A stretch of DNA of 14,722 bases from Candidatus Cloacimonadota bacterium (GTDB lineage Bacteria > Cloacimonadota > Cloacimonadia > Cloacimonadales > Cloacimonadaceae), in the NCBI GenBank assembly GCA_027318525.1, contig DAHVPA010000023.1:1-14722 (forward strand), given 5' to 3'. This document shows, in pieces, positions 6,969 to 14,221 of this stretch. Each line of letters begins with the position of its first letter. Within the stretch, counting starts at the first letter, position 1. The notes under the pieces were generated by a model, which worked only from the letters and a program-made list of their open reading frames with translations, was not told the DNA's origin and made no database searches. The position numbers and the translations under genes were made by a program.

Positions 6969-7995
6969 TTTCAGGATTTGAGATGGGAATACTGTCGGGA
7001 GTAATCACTTTTTTAAGTTGCTCAGAGATTTTCTCCGTCAGTTCGGGATTTTCTTTCAGGAAAATCTTGGTCTTGTCGGCACCCTGTCCCAATCGCTGGT
7101 CACCATAGGAGAACCAAGAGCCGCTTTTCTTGATGATATCGTTCTGGATAGCCATATCCAACAGAATATCCAGTTGTGAGATACCTTCACCGAAAATGAT
7201 GGGGAATTCCACTGTCTTAAAGGGAGGAGCAAACTTGTTCTTTACAATCTTCACCCTGGTTCTGGTTCCAATGACCTGATTTTCTCCGGCTGCATCTTTG
7301 ATAGCGCCGGCATTGCGGACTTCTATGCGGACGGAGGAATAGAACTTTAGAGCAACGCCGCCTGTGGTGGTTTCCGGATTGGTATAAGGCGGTGCTCCAA
7401 TCTTCATGCGGGTTTGATTGATAAAGATGACGGCAGTATTTGATTTGGAGACAATAGCGGTCAGCTTTCTCAGGGCTTGGGACATCAGTCTTGCCTGGAG
7501 TCCGACATGACTGTCTCCCATATTGCCTTCGATTTCCTGCCTGGGCACGAGTGCTGCTACAGAATCCACTACTATCAGGTCGATTGCACTGCTGCGGACG
7601 AGGGTTTCAACAATCTCCAGCGCTTGCTCTCCACCATCAGGTTGGGAAAGCAGCAGATTGTCGATGTCAACTCCGAGCTTGCGGGCGTAATACACATCCA
7701 GCGCATGCTCCGCATCGATGAAAGCGACAGTCCCGCCATTCTTTTGGGCTTGGGCAGCTATATGTAGCGTCAAGGTGGTTTTACCTGATGCTTCTGCACC
7801 ATAAACTTCTGTTATCCTGCCTTTGGGAATACCGCCTATGCCGAGGGCAAGGTCAAGATTTAACGCACCGGTGGGGATGACTTCCACTGCTGCCTGGGGA
7901 TTATCCCCCAAACGCATCAAAGTGCCTATGCCAAACTTCTTTTCCAGTTGGGTCATTGCTGTTTTAAGAGCTGTATCTTTAGTTTTTTCCAGCAT
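6940..7995 (-). CDS. recA: Recombinase A
   Basis: The 351-residue protein is a full-length RecA, the ATP-dependent strand-exchange protein for homologous recombination and SOS induction. It has a Walker A motif GAEASGKT (66-73), catalytic Glu96 in IDAEHALD, Walker B around LIVVDS (140-145), the MGDSHVGLQARLMSQALRKL segment (159-178) and loop L2 ending PETTTGG (207-213). Two places differ from most RecAs: Walker A reads GAEASGKT rather than GPE(S/A)SGKT, and L2 reads KIGAPPYTNPE rather than KIGVMFGNPE, one residue longer. GGAGGAAG precedes the ATG at ideal spacing. It lies 18 bases after thpR and overlaps recX. No clear LexA-type operator was found upstream of the operon. Confidence 0.97.
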   Translation of the reverse strand: MLEKTKDTALKTAMTQLEKKFGIGTLMRLGDNPQAAVEVIPTGALNLDLALGIGGIPKGRITEVYGAEASGKTTLTLHIAAQAQKNGGTVAFIDAEHALDVYYARKLGVDIDNLLLSQPDGGEQALEIVETLVRSSAIDLIVVDSVAALVPRQEIEGNMGDSHVGLQARLMSQALRKLTAIVSKSNTAVIFINQTRMKIGAPPYTNPETTTGGVALKFYSSVRIEVRNAGAIKDAAGENQVIGTRTRVKIVKNKFAPPFKTVEFPIIFGEGISQLDILLDMAIQNDIIKKSGSWFSYGDQRLGQGADKTKIFLKENPELTEKISEQLKKVITPDSIPISNPENDTDNLEEN

Positions 7996-8013
7996 TACTT
8001 CCTCCAGTATATC

Positions 8014-8583
8014 TTAATATGCTTTATGTCTCAGGTCAAATTGCCGCAAAGGTGTATAAACCGGACCTACCGGTCGCAGCACACTTTGGTAAAACGTGAT
8101 AGTATTATATTCAGCAGCTTCATTAGGCAGAGCTGACTGCATGAATTCCTGTTCCAGCCAGGAGGGCTGCTGTAATTTGATCCTTCCGGCAGTCACATGC
8201 AGCTTCAGGGGTTTGGCATCAGGACTTAGCCCTGCTTCTTTCAAGGCGCGGTTGAGTTCTTTGGAAAAAGTAAAAATCCCCTGGTCTGTCGATGCCAGTT
8301 TTACCCATAAGAGTCGTGGTTCTCTGGCTGGGAAAAGCTCAAATCCGCTTAAACTCAGATTAAAACCAGGTTGGTTTAAAGTCAGCCTGAACAGCAATTC
8401 CTGCAGTTGCGGCAGGTCATTGCTATTAGTATCACCCAGAAAAGCAAGGGTCAGATGCAGGTTTTCGGGACTTACCCAATTAATGCCGTTTCTGTAAAGC
8501 TTGCGCCAGGTATCCAGATAGTGCAGGATTGCAGCTTTATGATTCTCTGGCAATTCCAGTGCAATAAATGTGCGTAAAGTCAT
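8014..8583 (-). CDS. thpR: RNA 2',3'-cyclic phosphodiesterase (LigT family)
   Basis: The 189-residue protein has the two HxTx motifs of the 2H phosphoesterase family: HLTL (43-46) within LHLTLAFLG, and HVTA (129-132) within KLHVTAGR. It also has the typical N-terminus RTFIALELP. Members hydrolyse RNA 2',3'-cyclic phosphodiester ends; the old name LigT reflects 2'-5' ligation of tRNA halves in vitro. Its position immediately before recA (18-base gap) is common in bacteria. The Shine-Dalgarno site is weak. Confidence 0.93.
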   Translation of the reverse strand: MTLRTFIALELPENHKAAILHYLDTWRKLYRNGINWVSPENLHLTLAFLGDTNSNDLPQLQELLFRLTLNQPGFNLSLSGFELFPAREPRLLWVKLASTDQGIFTFSKELNRALKEAGLSPDAKPLKLHVTAGRIKLQQPSWLEQEFMQSALPNEAAEYNTITFYQSVLRPVGPVYTPLRQFDLRHKAY

Positions 8584-8621
8584 CCGACCATATCCGGAAT
8601 CCGATTCTTCACTCTATAAAT

Positions 8622-9104
8622 CTATCTTTTATATCCGATATCGCGCAAGAACTTCTTTCTGTGCGAAATGTCCGTATCAAGTTCTGTGCCTACGGGGCTG
8701 CTGCCATCAATTACTCCGAGGATGCCTTTGCCCTGTTCCGTTTGGGCGAGGATTACTTCCACCGGATTGGCGGTAGCGCAGAAGATGTTGACTACTTCCC
8801 TGCAGGCTTTGACAGAAGGCAGCAGATTGATGGGGAAAGCGTCTCTGAGCACAATCAGGAAGGAATGTCCTGCTCCCAGGCGGGTAAGATTTTCCACGGC
8901 GATTTCTATCAGCTCGTTATCTGTGCCGTCTTTACGCACCAGGCAAGGTCCCGAAGCTTCGTTAAAGGCGATGCCAAATTTGATGCCAGGCACACTGTTT
9001 ACTGCTGCTTCATACAGGTCTTCCAGAGTTTTTATGAAGTGTGACTGACCCAGGATGATGTTGCAATCCGAAGGGAATCTCAGCGGCTCAACCAGCAGTT
9101 CCAT
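8622..9104 (-). CDS. Adenosine-specific kinase (DUF355 family)
   Basis: The 160-residue protein matches the family first annotated as adenosine-specific kinase from archaeal structures. It has LGQSHFIKT (18-26), VPGIKFGIAFNEASGP (38-53), FCATANPVEVI (108-118) and GILGVIDG (127-134), and ends in the typical IGYK. The biochemical function is thinly supported in the literature; the name comes from adenosine binding. I start it at 9104 rather than at the in-frame ATG at 9131, because GAGAGG lies five bases upstream of the inner ATG and family members start there with MEL. It is the first gene of the unit with thpR (38-base gap), recA and recX. Confidence 0.87.
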   Translation of the reverse strand: MELLVEPLRFPSDCNIILGQSHFIKTLEDLYEAAVNSVPGIKFGIAFNEASGPCLVRKDGTDNELIEIAVENLTRLGAGHSFLIVLRDAFPINLLPSVKACREVVNIFCATANPVEVILAQTEQGKGILGVIDGSSPVGTELDTDISHRKKFLRDIGYKR

Positions 9105-9157
9105 AATGACCTCTCTTGCATATTCCGGCATAACTTATTTCATCCGGCTAATTTCCC

Positions 9158-9185
9158 TTAATAAAACAGAGGATTATTTTGTAAA
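9158..9185 (-). promoter_or_regulatory. Possible promoter of the adenosine kinase-thpR-recA-recX operon
   Basis: Reading leftward, TTTACA (9185-9180) is followed after 16 bases by TATTAA (9163-9158). These match 5/6 and 4/6 of the sigma-70 consensus. It is the best candidate in the 172-base divergent region, but support is modest. Confidence 0.35.
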
Positions 9186-9212
9186 CACTTTTTTCTGGCA
9201 CTAAGAAAAGTC

Positions 9213-9241
9213 TTGACGAATAAGCAAGGTTTAAATTGATA
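9213..9241 (+). promoter_or_regulatory. Possible promoter of the pilin-like gene
   Basis: TTGACG (9213-9218) has five of six -35 bases. The -10 at 17-18 bases' spacing (TTGATA/TGATAT, 9236-9242) is weak. The sequence AAATTGATATTGAAAC here resembles AAATTGAATGAAAC at the histidine kinase promoter. Confidence 0.35.
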
Positions 9242-9276
9242 TTGAAACAAATAGCAATAATATTCAGGAGTTTATT

Positions 9277-9948
9277 ATGTCTCTGAATCAGCGGGGTTTC
9301 TCCGTATATACAATCATCAGCATCATTTTGTTTGCTGCTTTGGTCTTTGTGCTGGCGTTGCCGAATTTCTTCAATCTTGATAAAACCAAGAATGAGGATG
9401 ACTGCATAAACAATATGAAACTTATCTGGGTGGCAGCCACCGATTATATGAAAGATAACCTGACAGCCTTTGATGGCGATATTAACAAGCTGACCTCCAC
9501 CTTCAAGAAAAATGCTGATCTGGCTCAGGGCAAGGAGAATAAACAGCGCAGCCATTATCTGGAAAAAAGGCTGCAATGCCCCGAAAACAAAGGTTCCAAA
9601 GCAGATTACATAGTTTTCAGCAAGCTGATTGTGGAAGACGTGCAAGGCACCCAAAAACTCAATTATGGCACTATTGTTGTTTGTCCCAATCTGATGCGTT
9701 ATCCCAAACACATCATTCCCAAGAGCTTCTATGAAAACATGGAACCTACCGAACTCCAGAACTACTTTATTGATGATCTTGACGCCATCAATCTGTTAGC
9801 CGGGGTGGATGGCACGCGTAAACTCAATTTAATCAAAAGTTACATAGAGATTTGGAAGACTGATCCCACAGCTTTGACCCGCATCAGGGAAAATAATCTG
9901 GCAATCCGCAATCAGGTGATTCCTCCGGCTGAAGCCTCAGCTATGTAA
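9277..9948 (+). CDS. Type IV pilin-like / pseudopilin-like protein
   Basis: The 223-residue protein begins with a short basic leader ending Arg6-Gly7, then Phe8 and a hydrophobic helix (about residues 8-31). This is the layout of a type III (prepilin peptidase) signal with cleavage after Gly7. The usual Glu at mature position 5 is replaced by Thr12. Behind the helix, CINNMKLIWVAATDYM (43-58) resembles the pilin stalk region, and Cys101-Pro (and Cys136-Pro) resemble the CP motif of pseudopilins. I infer an envelope-anchored pilin-like protein, perhaps a minor pseudopilin; a simple N-terminally anchored protein is the alternative. AGGAG lies six bases before the ATG. It stands alone, with its own terminator, and no pilus assembly gene is nearby. 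Confidence 0.6.
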   Translation: MSLNQRGFSVYTIISIILFAALVFVLALPNFFNLDKTKNEDDCINNMKLIWVAATDYMKDNLTAFDGDINKLTSTFKKNADLAQGKENKQRSHYLEKRLQCPENKGSKADYIVFSKLIVEDVQGTQKLNYGTIVVCPNLMRYPKHIIPKSFYENMEPTELQNYFIDDLDAINLLAGVDGTRKLNLIKSYIEIWKTDPTALTRIRENNLAIRNQVIPPAEASAM

Positions 9949-9968
9949 CCCAATGCTATAAAGGATTT

Positions 9969-10006
9969 AGCACCAAGGGATGATTGTCCGTTGGTGCTTT
10001 TTATTT
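9969..10006 (+). terminator. Rho-independent terminator after the pilin-like gene
   Basis: AGCACCAA (9969-9976) pairs with TTGGTGCT (9991-9998), with a further inner GGA/TCC pairing in the 14-base loop, followed by TTTTTATTT. The T-run ends just four bases before the folC start codon, so the hairpin occupies the place where the folC ribosome site would be. Confidence 0.82.
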
Positions 10007-10009
10007 AAT

Positions 10010-11287
10010 ATGAACTATACAGAATTTCTTGATTACATATTCAAGCGTTATTCAGGCAATGTAAAACTTGGTCTGGACCGCATGACAGGCATTTTGGAGG
10101 ATATGGACAATCCTCAGGACAAGCTGCATGGAATCCATGTGGCAGGGACTAATGGCAAAGGCAGCACCTGCGCAGCCTGCGAAGCTCTGTTGCTGGAGCA
10201 TGAGCTCTCCACCGGGTTGAATACTTCACCTCATCTGATTGATTATTGTGAACGCTTCAGGCTAAATGGCAAAAACATTAATTTTGCCACAGTGTTGGAA
10301 ATCTTTCATCGTTTTGAAAGCGTTTTCTCCAAATGGGACGCCTCTTTCTTTGAAATTACCACCGCCATCGCTTTTCAGCTTTTTGCTGATAAAAAAGTGC
10401 AGGCGGCTGTGATTGAAGTTGGCTTGGGCGGGCGTCTGGATGCCACCAATCTTTTTATTCCTGAAGTCTCTGCCATTACGACCATTGGTCTGGATCATGT
10501 CAAAACTCTGGGCGGCACTCCGGAACTCATAGCTTTTGAAAAAGCCGGCATCATCAAGGAAGGTGTGCCCGTCATTTTGGGCAGAATCGAGCCGTCTCCG
10601 CTGCAAGTGATCCTCAGGCAGGCAGAACAGAAGCATGCTACGGCAATTGTGGCTGACCGTGATTTCTTTCTGACCAATATAAACAATACTGCAGCCGGAG
10701 TTTGTTTTGATTATTCCTATGGCAACTATCGGCTCAAAAACCTGCAGTCTAATCTGCTGGGCAAACATCAGGCTGTCAACATTGCTTCAGCTTTGACTGC
10801 ATTTTTGCTATACTGCGAGAGGGCAGGTATCAAAGCCACCATTCCCAGGGTCAGGGCTGCGTTACAAAAAATCCGATGGCAGGGCAGGATGCAGCTTCTG
10901 GGTAAGCATCCCACAATTGTGGTGGATGGTGCTCACAACCTGCAGGGAGTGGAGGTTTTTATCTCCAATCTGAAAGAACTTTATCCGGGCAAGAAACCGC
11001 TTTTTGTAGTTTCCATTCTGGCAGATAAGGATTTTGAGCAGATGCTCAAGGCAATGTGTTCCCTGGCGGGTCGATTTTACATCAGTAAGAATACTTCCGA
11101 ACGCGCTGCAGAAATAGAGGAGCAGGCTCTTGTGGTGAAGAAAATGGGCGTTCCCTACAAGACTGCGCCCAGCGTCCGCGCAGCTTTTGAAATGGCGTTG
11201 GCTGATGCCCGGAAGGATGATTTGGTGGTCGGTGCAGGCTCTCTTTATACAGTTGCAGAGATCATTTCAACGGTGCAGAATAAATAA
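10010..11287 (+). CDS. folC: Dihydrofolate synthase / folylpolyglutamate synthase
   Basis: The 425-residue Mur-ligase-type protein adds glutamate to dihydropteroate and/or folates using ATP. It has the P-loop HVAGTNGKGST (43-53), EVGLGGRLDATN (136-147), TTIGLDHVKTLG (157-168), EKAGIIKEGVP (177-187) and VVDGAHN (304-310), and the length is normal. I place the start at 10010, where the protein begins MNYTEFLDY as in the family. An in-frame ATG at 9980 lies inside the terminator loop and would add ten unrelated residues. No Shine-Dalgarno site precedes 10010, because the terminator T-run is there. Whether it has both activities cannot be told from sequence. Confidence 0.93.
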   Translation: MNYTEFLDYIFKRYSGNVKLGLDRMTGILEDMDNPQDKLHGIHVAGTNGKGSTCAACEALLLEHELSTGLNTSPHLIDYCERFRLNGKNINFATVLEIFHRFESVFSKWDASFFEITTAIAFQLFADKKVQAAVIEVGLGGRLDATNLFIPEVSAITTIGLDHVKTLGGTPELIAFEKAGIIKEGVPVILGRIEPSPLQVILRQAEQKHATAIVADRDFFLTNINNTAAGVCFDYSYGNYRLKNLQSNLLGKHQAVNIASALTAFLLYCERAGIKATIPRVRAALQKIRWQGRMQLLGKHPTIVVDGAHNLQGVEVFISNLKELYPGKKPLFVVSILADKDFEQMLKAMCSLAGRFYISKNTSERAAEIEEQALVVKKMGVPYKTAPSVRAAFEMALADARKDDLVVGAGSLYTVAEIISTVQNK

Positions 11288-11294
11288 ATATTCA

Positions 11295-11322
11295 TTGACA
11301 ATGAGTGCTCCTGCCTGATAAT
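11295..11322 (+). promoter_or_regulatory. Predicted promoter of the small membrane protein gene
   Basis: A perfect TTGACA (11295-11300) is followed after 16 bases by GATAAT (11317-11322), a 5/6 match. It leaves a leader of about 20 bases to the ATG at 11349. It begins eight bases after the folC stop, so this gene can be transcribed independently. Confidence 0.55.
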
Positions 11323-11348
11323 TTGTTCATTAGACAAAGCGAGGTAAT

Positions 11349-11636
11349 ATGAAACAAAATGCCGCATCCGGTTTTGATATCTCCACTATTCTGTTAAATC
11401 TTTTGGGCATTGTGTTTCTTATGTATGTTGTCTATGTGCTCTATCATCTGGGAGCATATCTGCGCGTGGTGGCTGTCTTTTCCCTGATGATGCCCAAATT
11501 CATCTCCATTTGCCGTGCTTTTCAGAAGACGGATAAGATTACCAATCTGGAGCTTTGGGTGTTTTCTCTGATGGCTTTGGTGCTGTGGATTTTACAATCT
11601 TTGATTTCGGGGAAATTGCATAACCTGATTACTTGA
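11349..11636 (+). CDS. Small integral membrane protein of unknown function
   Basis: I do not recognise this 95-residue protein. It has three probable membrane helices, about residues 12-33, 36-57 and 67-87, with a short basic loop (CRAFQKTDK, 55-63) between the last two. There is no signal peptide cleavage site and no lipobox. A good ribosome site (GAGGT, four bases before the ATG) and a strong predicted promoter support it as a real gene. It lies between folC and the convergent dxr gene. It could be a DoxX-like or other small inner-membrane protein, but nothing in the sequence decides this. Confidence 0.65.
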   Translation: MKQNAASGFDISTILLNLLGIVFLMYVVYVLYHLGAYLRVVAVFSLMMPKFISICRAFQKTDKITNLELWVFSLMALVLWILQSLISGKLHNLIT

Positions 11637-11684
11637 TTTACCGGTTTGATTTGTTGCCAAGTCAGCCCAGAACAGGCTTTCCGC

Positions 11685-12842
11685 CTATAGTTTTATCCCC
11701 TGCTCTGTCAGAATTTCCGCATAGGTTTTGCGGTTTATGCGGGTTATCTCTTCCAATTCCGGATGTTCGCTTTGGTCTGCCTTCTGCAAGGCTTTTTCGA
11801 CCACTTCTGCAATCTTTGTAAATCCGATTTTGCCTGCAGTAAATAGCTTCAGAGCTGCTTCATTGGCTGCATTGGCAACTGTGGGCAGGATGCCACCCTG
11901 TTTTCCGCTTTCCACTCCCAAATAGTAGAGAGGGTATCGGGATGGAGATATTTCCGCAAAGGTAAGCGCCGGCAGTTGCAGCAGGTCAGTCTGCACCAGA
12001 TTTGATTCATATCTTTCAGGATATGACAAAGCGTAGAGGATGGGCAGCTTCATATCCGGGACACTCATCTGAGCCAGGAATGAACCATCCACATATTCCA
12101 CCAGGGAATGGATTACAGACTGCGGATGCAGCACTGCCTTTATCCGGTCATAGCTCAAGTCAAACAGCCAGTGCGCTTCCATAACTTCCAGAGCTTTGTT
12201 AAACATGGTTGCCGAGTCCAGCGTGACTTTGGCGCCCATCTCCCAATTGGGATGTTTGAGAGCTTGCTCCACTGTTATTTTGTGAAAATCCTCCAGCGGC
12301 AAAGTCCGGAAAGCACCGCCTGATGCAGTAATGTGCACCTTTCGGATTTCCTGCTGCGGATGCTTGCCGATGGCTTGATACAGAGCGCTGTGTTCACTAT
12401 CCACCGGGATGATTTTTGAACCGTATTTCGCCTGCAGTTCCTTGACCAGATGCCCTGCCATGACCAGTGATTCCTTGTTAGCCAGAGCCAGGGTTTTGCC
12501 CCTTTGCAGGATTGCCATGGTGCTTCTGAGTCCGGCAGAGCCGCTGATAGCATTGACAGCAATGTCATAATCCAGCTCATTCAGGACTTTGAGCAGTTCA
12601 CTTTCTCCCCGGTAGATTTTACGGTTGTTAATAATAGGTGGAATAGCTCTGATAGCCTGTTCGTCCGTGATGACCAGATTGGGAATATTGAATTTATCAG
12701 CGGAGAGGAAGAGCTCCACCGCATTGCTGTGCGCTGTTGCCAACACGATTTCCAGCTTGGCGGATTGCTCCCGGATGACTTCTAAGGTGGATTTGCCGAT
12801 GGAGCCTGTGGCTCCCAGCAGCACAACTTTCTTTTTTACCAT
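11685..12842 (-). CDS. dxr: 1-deoxy-D-xylulose 5-phosphate reductoisomerase
   Basis: The 385-residue enzyme converts 1-deoxy-D-xylulose 5-phosphate to 2-C-methyl-D-erythritol 4-phosphate with NADPH, the committed step of the MEP isoprenoid pathway. Visible motifs: GATGSIG (10-16) for NADPH, LANKESLVMAG (120-130), VDSEHSA (147-153) with metal ligands Asp148 and Glu150, ITASGGAFR (171-179), and MFNKALE (213-219) with the third metal ligand Glu219, then HPQSVIHS (239-246). MFNKALE is a slight variant of the usual MMNKGLE. The start codon overlaps the end of the outer-membrane protein gene (ATGGTAA, 7 bases), so the two are co-transcribed and likely coupled; GGAG lies too close to the ATG to be an ideal ribosome site. 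Confidence 0.96.
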   Translation of the reverse strand: MVKKKVVLLGATGSIGKSTLEVIREQSAKLEIVLATAHSNAVELFLSADKFNIPNLVITDEQAIRAIPPIINNRKIYRGESELLKVLNELDYDIAVNAISGSAGLRSTMAILQRGKTLALANKESLVMAGHLVKELQAKYGSKIIPVDSEHSALYQAIGKHPQQEIRKVHITASGGAFRTLPLEDFHKITVEQALKHPNWEMGAKVTLDSATMFNKALEVMEAHWLFDLSYDRIKAVLHPQSVIHSLVEYVDGSFLAQMSVPDMKLPILYALSYPERYESNLVQTDLLQLPALTFAEISPSRYPLYYLGVESGKQGGILPTVANAANEAALKLFTAGKIGFTKIAEVVEKALQKADQSEHPELEEITRINRKTYAEILTEQGIKL

Positions 12843-13801
12843 CTCCAGCCGGCTGAAACACGCTGCGAATAGCCCAGATCTTCCTCAGAGCCAAGCTTGA
12901 TGGCATATTCGACATTCAGTTTGCTGATTTGGATACCCAGACCTGTTGTAATGGCGTCCACATCATAGCCTGCCATCAGTTTCAGTTGCGGGATGGGATT
13001 TATCGCCAGCCCGGCGTGTAAATCTGCGCTCCAAGGACCTGCATTTATTGTGGCGGCTTCTGCTCTGCCTTCAAACATGGACTCCAGGTTTAGCACCAGC
13101 CGGTAGGGGATTTGCTTTTTGCTGAAACGGTTTTCCAGGCTCATTTCTGTGTTGAGCGAGGGCAAAGCTGTTTCCACAGTGCCATTTTCCCAGATGATCT
13201 GGGTGGAGAAAAAGTCCTTTGCCACAGCTCCGAAAGCAAACTTGGGATTAATCTGCCATAACAGACCAAGGTCAGCTCCAAAGCCAAAGCCGCTCTTTTC
13301 TGCCAGATTACGGTAAGCCAGTTTGGGAGCAATGCCCAGGAAAAGGTTTTCCCGCATTCTCCTGCCGATGCCCAGGCTCGCAATCAGGTCGTTGTTATTC
13401 ACTCTTTTATAGATATATGGCTGATTGTCCGGGGAGGGAGGAAGGCTGTCGTTTTCCAGTCTGGTCAAGCCTACATTGTTTATCCCCACATGATTTATCA
13501 CGATACCCATTGTGTTGTCTGTCCCAAGCCTGGCTGCAGCGCTGTTTAACTGCATCAGTCCTTCAAACTGCTCAGCATGCATCAATTCAATGCTTTTGCC
13601 ATTATTTACGTTTAGCAGTGCGGGATTCCACCAGGCAGCGGACACATTTCCCTTATCGGTCAGCCCTGTGCCGCCCATTGCCTGATTTGCTACTCCGGGT
13701 GCCAACTGAAAGATTTCTCCGCTGTATTTACCGGCAAACAGCAATGCGGGAAGCAGCATTACCAGTGCCAGCCATGCCTTTTTATCGGTCTTTTTGTTCA
13801 T
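12836..13801 (-). CDS. PorV/FadL-like outer-membrane beta-barrel protein
   Basis: The 321-residue protein has a clear Sec signal peptide (basic MNKKTDKK, hydrophobic core to about residue 22, cleavage after LFA23). The mature start GEIFQLAPGVANQAMGGTG and WWNPALL (57-63) are typical of the PorV/PorQ and UPF0164/FadL-like barrel group. The rest alternates in beta-strand fashion and ends in an aromatic residue (GWRW), as needed for barrel assembly. In Bacteroidetes PorV shuttles T9SS cargo to the cell surface, but many paralogues are not secretion proteins, so the role here is inferred. AGAGGA lies before the ATG, a strong promoter is upstream, and dxr follows with a 7-base overlap. Confidence 0.7.
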   Translation of the reverse strand: MNKKTDKKAWLALVMLLPALLFAGKYSGEIFQLAPGVANQAMGGTGLTDKGNVSAAWWNPALLNVNNGKSIELMHAEQFEGLMQLNSAAARLGTDNTMGIVINHVGINNVGLTRLENDSLPPSPDNQPYIYKRVNNNDLIASLGIGRRMRENLFLGIAPKLAYRNLAEKSGFGFGADLGLLWQINPKFAFGAVAKDFFSTQIIWENGTVETALPSLNTEMSLENRFSKKQIPYRLVLNLESMFEGRAEAATINAGPWSADLHAGLAINPIPQLKLMAGYDVDAITTGLGIQISKLNVEYAIKLGSEEDLGYSQRVSAGWRW

Positions 13802-13913
13802 TCGTCCTCTGTTTGTTAAGATATACCCTGTCTCTGCTTATGCAAAAATTGGTGCTATTAACCATATTTTAACTGCTTTGGGTAAAGATACAAATCACCG
13901 ATGGTCTTATTTC

Positions 13914-13942
13914 CTTATAATCCTGATGTTTTTATCTGTCAA
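13914..13942 (-). promoter_or_regulatory. Predicted promoter of the PorV-like gene and dxr
   Basis: Reading leftward, TTGACA (13942-13937) is followed after exactly 17 bases by TATAAG (13919-13914), matching 6/6 and 5/6 of the sigma-70 consensus. This is the best promoter in the window. The leader to the start codon at 13801 is about 105 bases. Confidence 0.65.
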
Positions 13943-14037
13943 ACCTTTTCTTTTTATAAAGGCAAGACAACTCTATTAGCGCTGGGGATAAGTCCTGTTT
14001 TTCAGCTTTTACCACTTTTTTTCATCTCAATAGCTAA

Positions 14038-14152
14038 AGTATATCAAAAGCATACCAAAAGTATATCAAATGTATTTCAAATGTATTTAAGAATACTTTT
14101 GATATATATTTGAACTAGATTTGATGTATATTAGATATATATTTGGAATTGA
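14038..14152. repeat. Phased 11-bp repeat array: five direct units, 5-bp linker, five inverted units
   Basis: Left block: units start at 14038, 14049, 14060, 14071 and 14082, consensus (A/T)GTATATCAAA, the first and third identical and the fifth most diverged. After ATACT (14093-14097), units on the opposite orientation start at 14098, 14109, 14120, 14131 and 14142, consensus TTTGATATATA, which is the reverse complement of the left consensus. The 11-base step is close to one helical turn, so the A-tracts are roughly in phase. No gene lies within it. Confidence 0.85.
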
Positions 14153-14221
14153 GAGTTGAAAATGGAAAATTGAAGATTGAAAGAAATTAACCACGGAATA
14201 CACGAAACACACTGAAGTGTA

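Noticed and set aside
8096..8497. Long open frame opposite thpR.
   Set aside because: It is a shadow of thpR, which has clear HxTx motifs; the opposite frame has no ribosome site or protein signature.
9105..9131. In-frame upstream ATG adding nine residues to the adenosine-specific kinase.
   Set aside because: The inner ATG has GAGAGG before it and gives the family's usual MEL start.
11637..11684. Possible terminator hairpin between the small membrane protein gene and dxr (AGGC/GCCT).
   Set aside because: The stem is only four bases and no T-run follows on either strand.
13417..13872. 151-codon open frame opposite the PorV-like gene.
   Set aside because: It is antisense to a gene with a signal peptide and barrel motifs and looks like a cysteine- and arginine-rich random frame.
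14038..14152. CRISPR array.
   Set aside because: Units are 11 bases with no unique spacers, and there are no cas genes.
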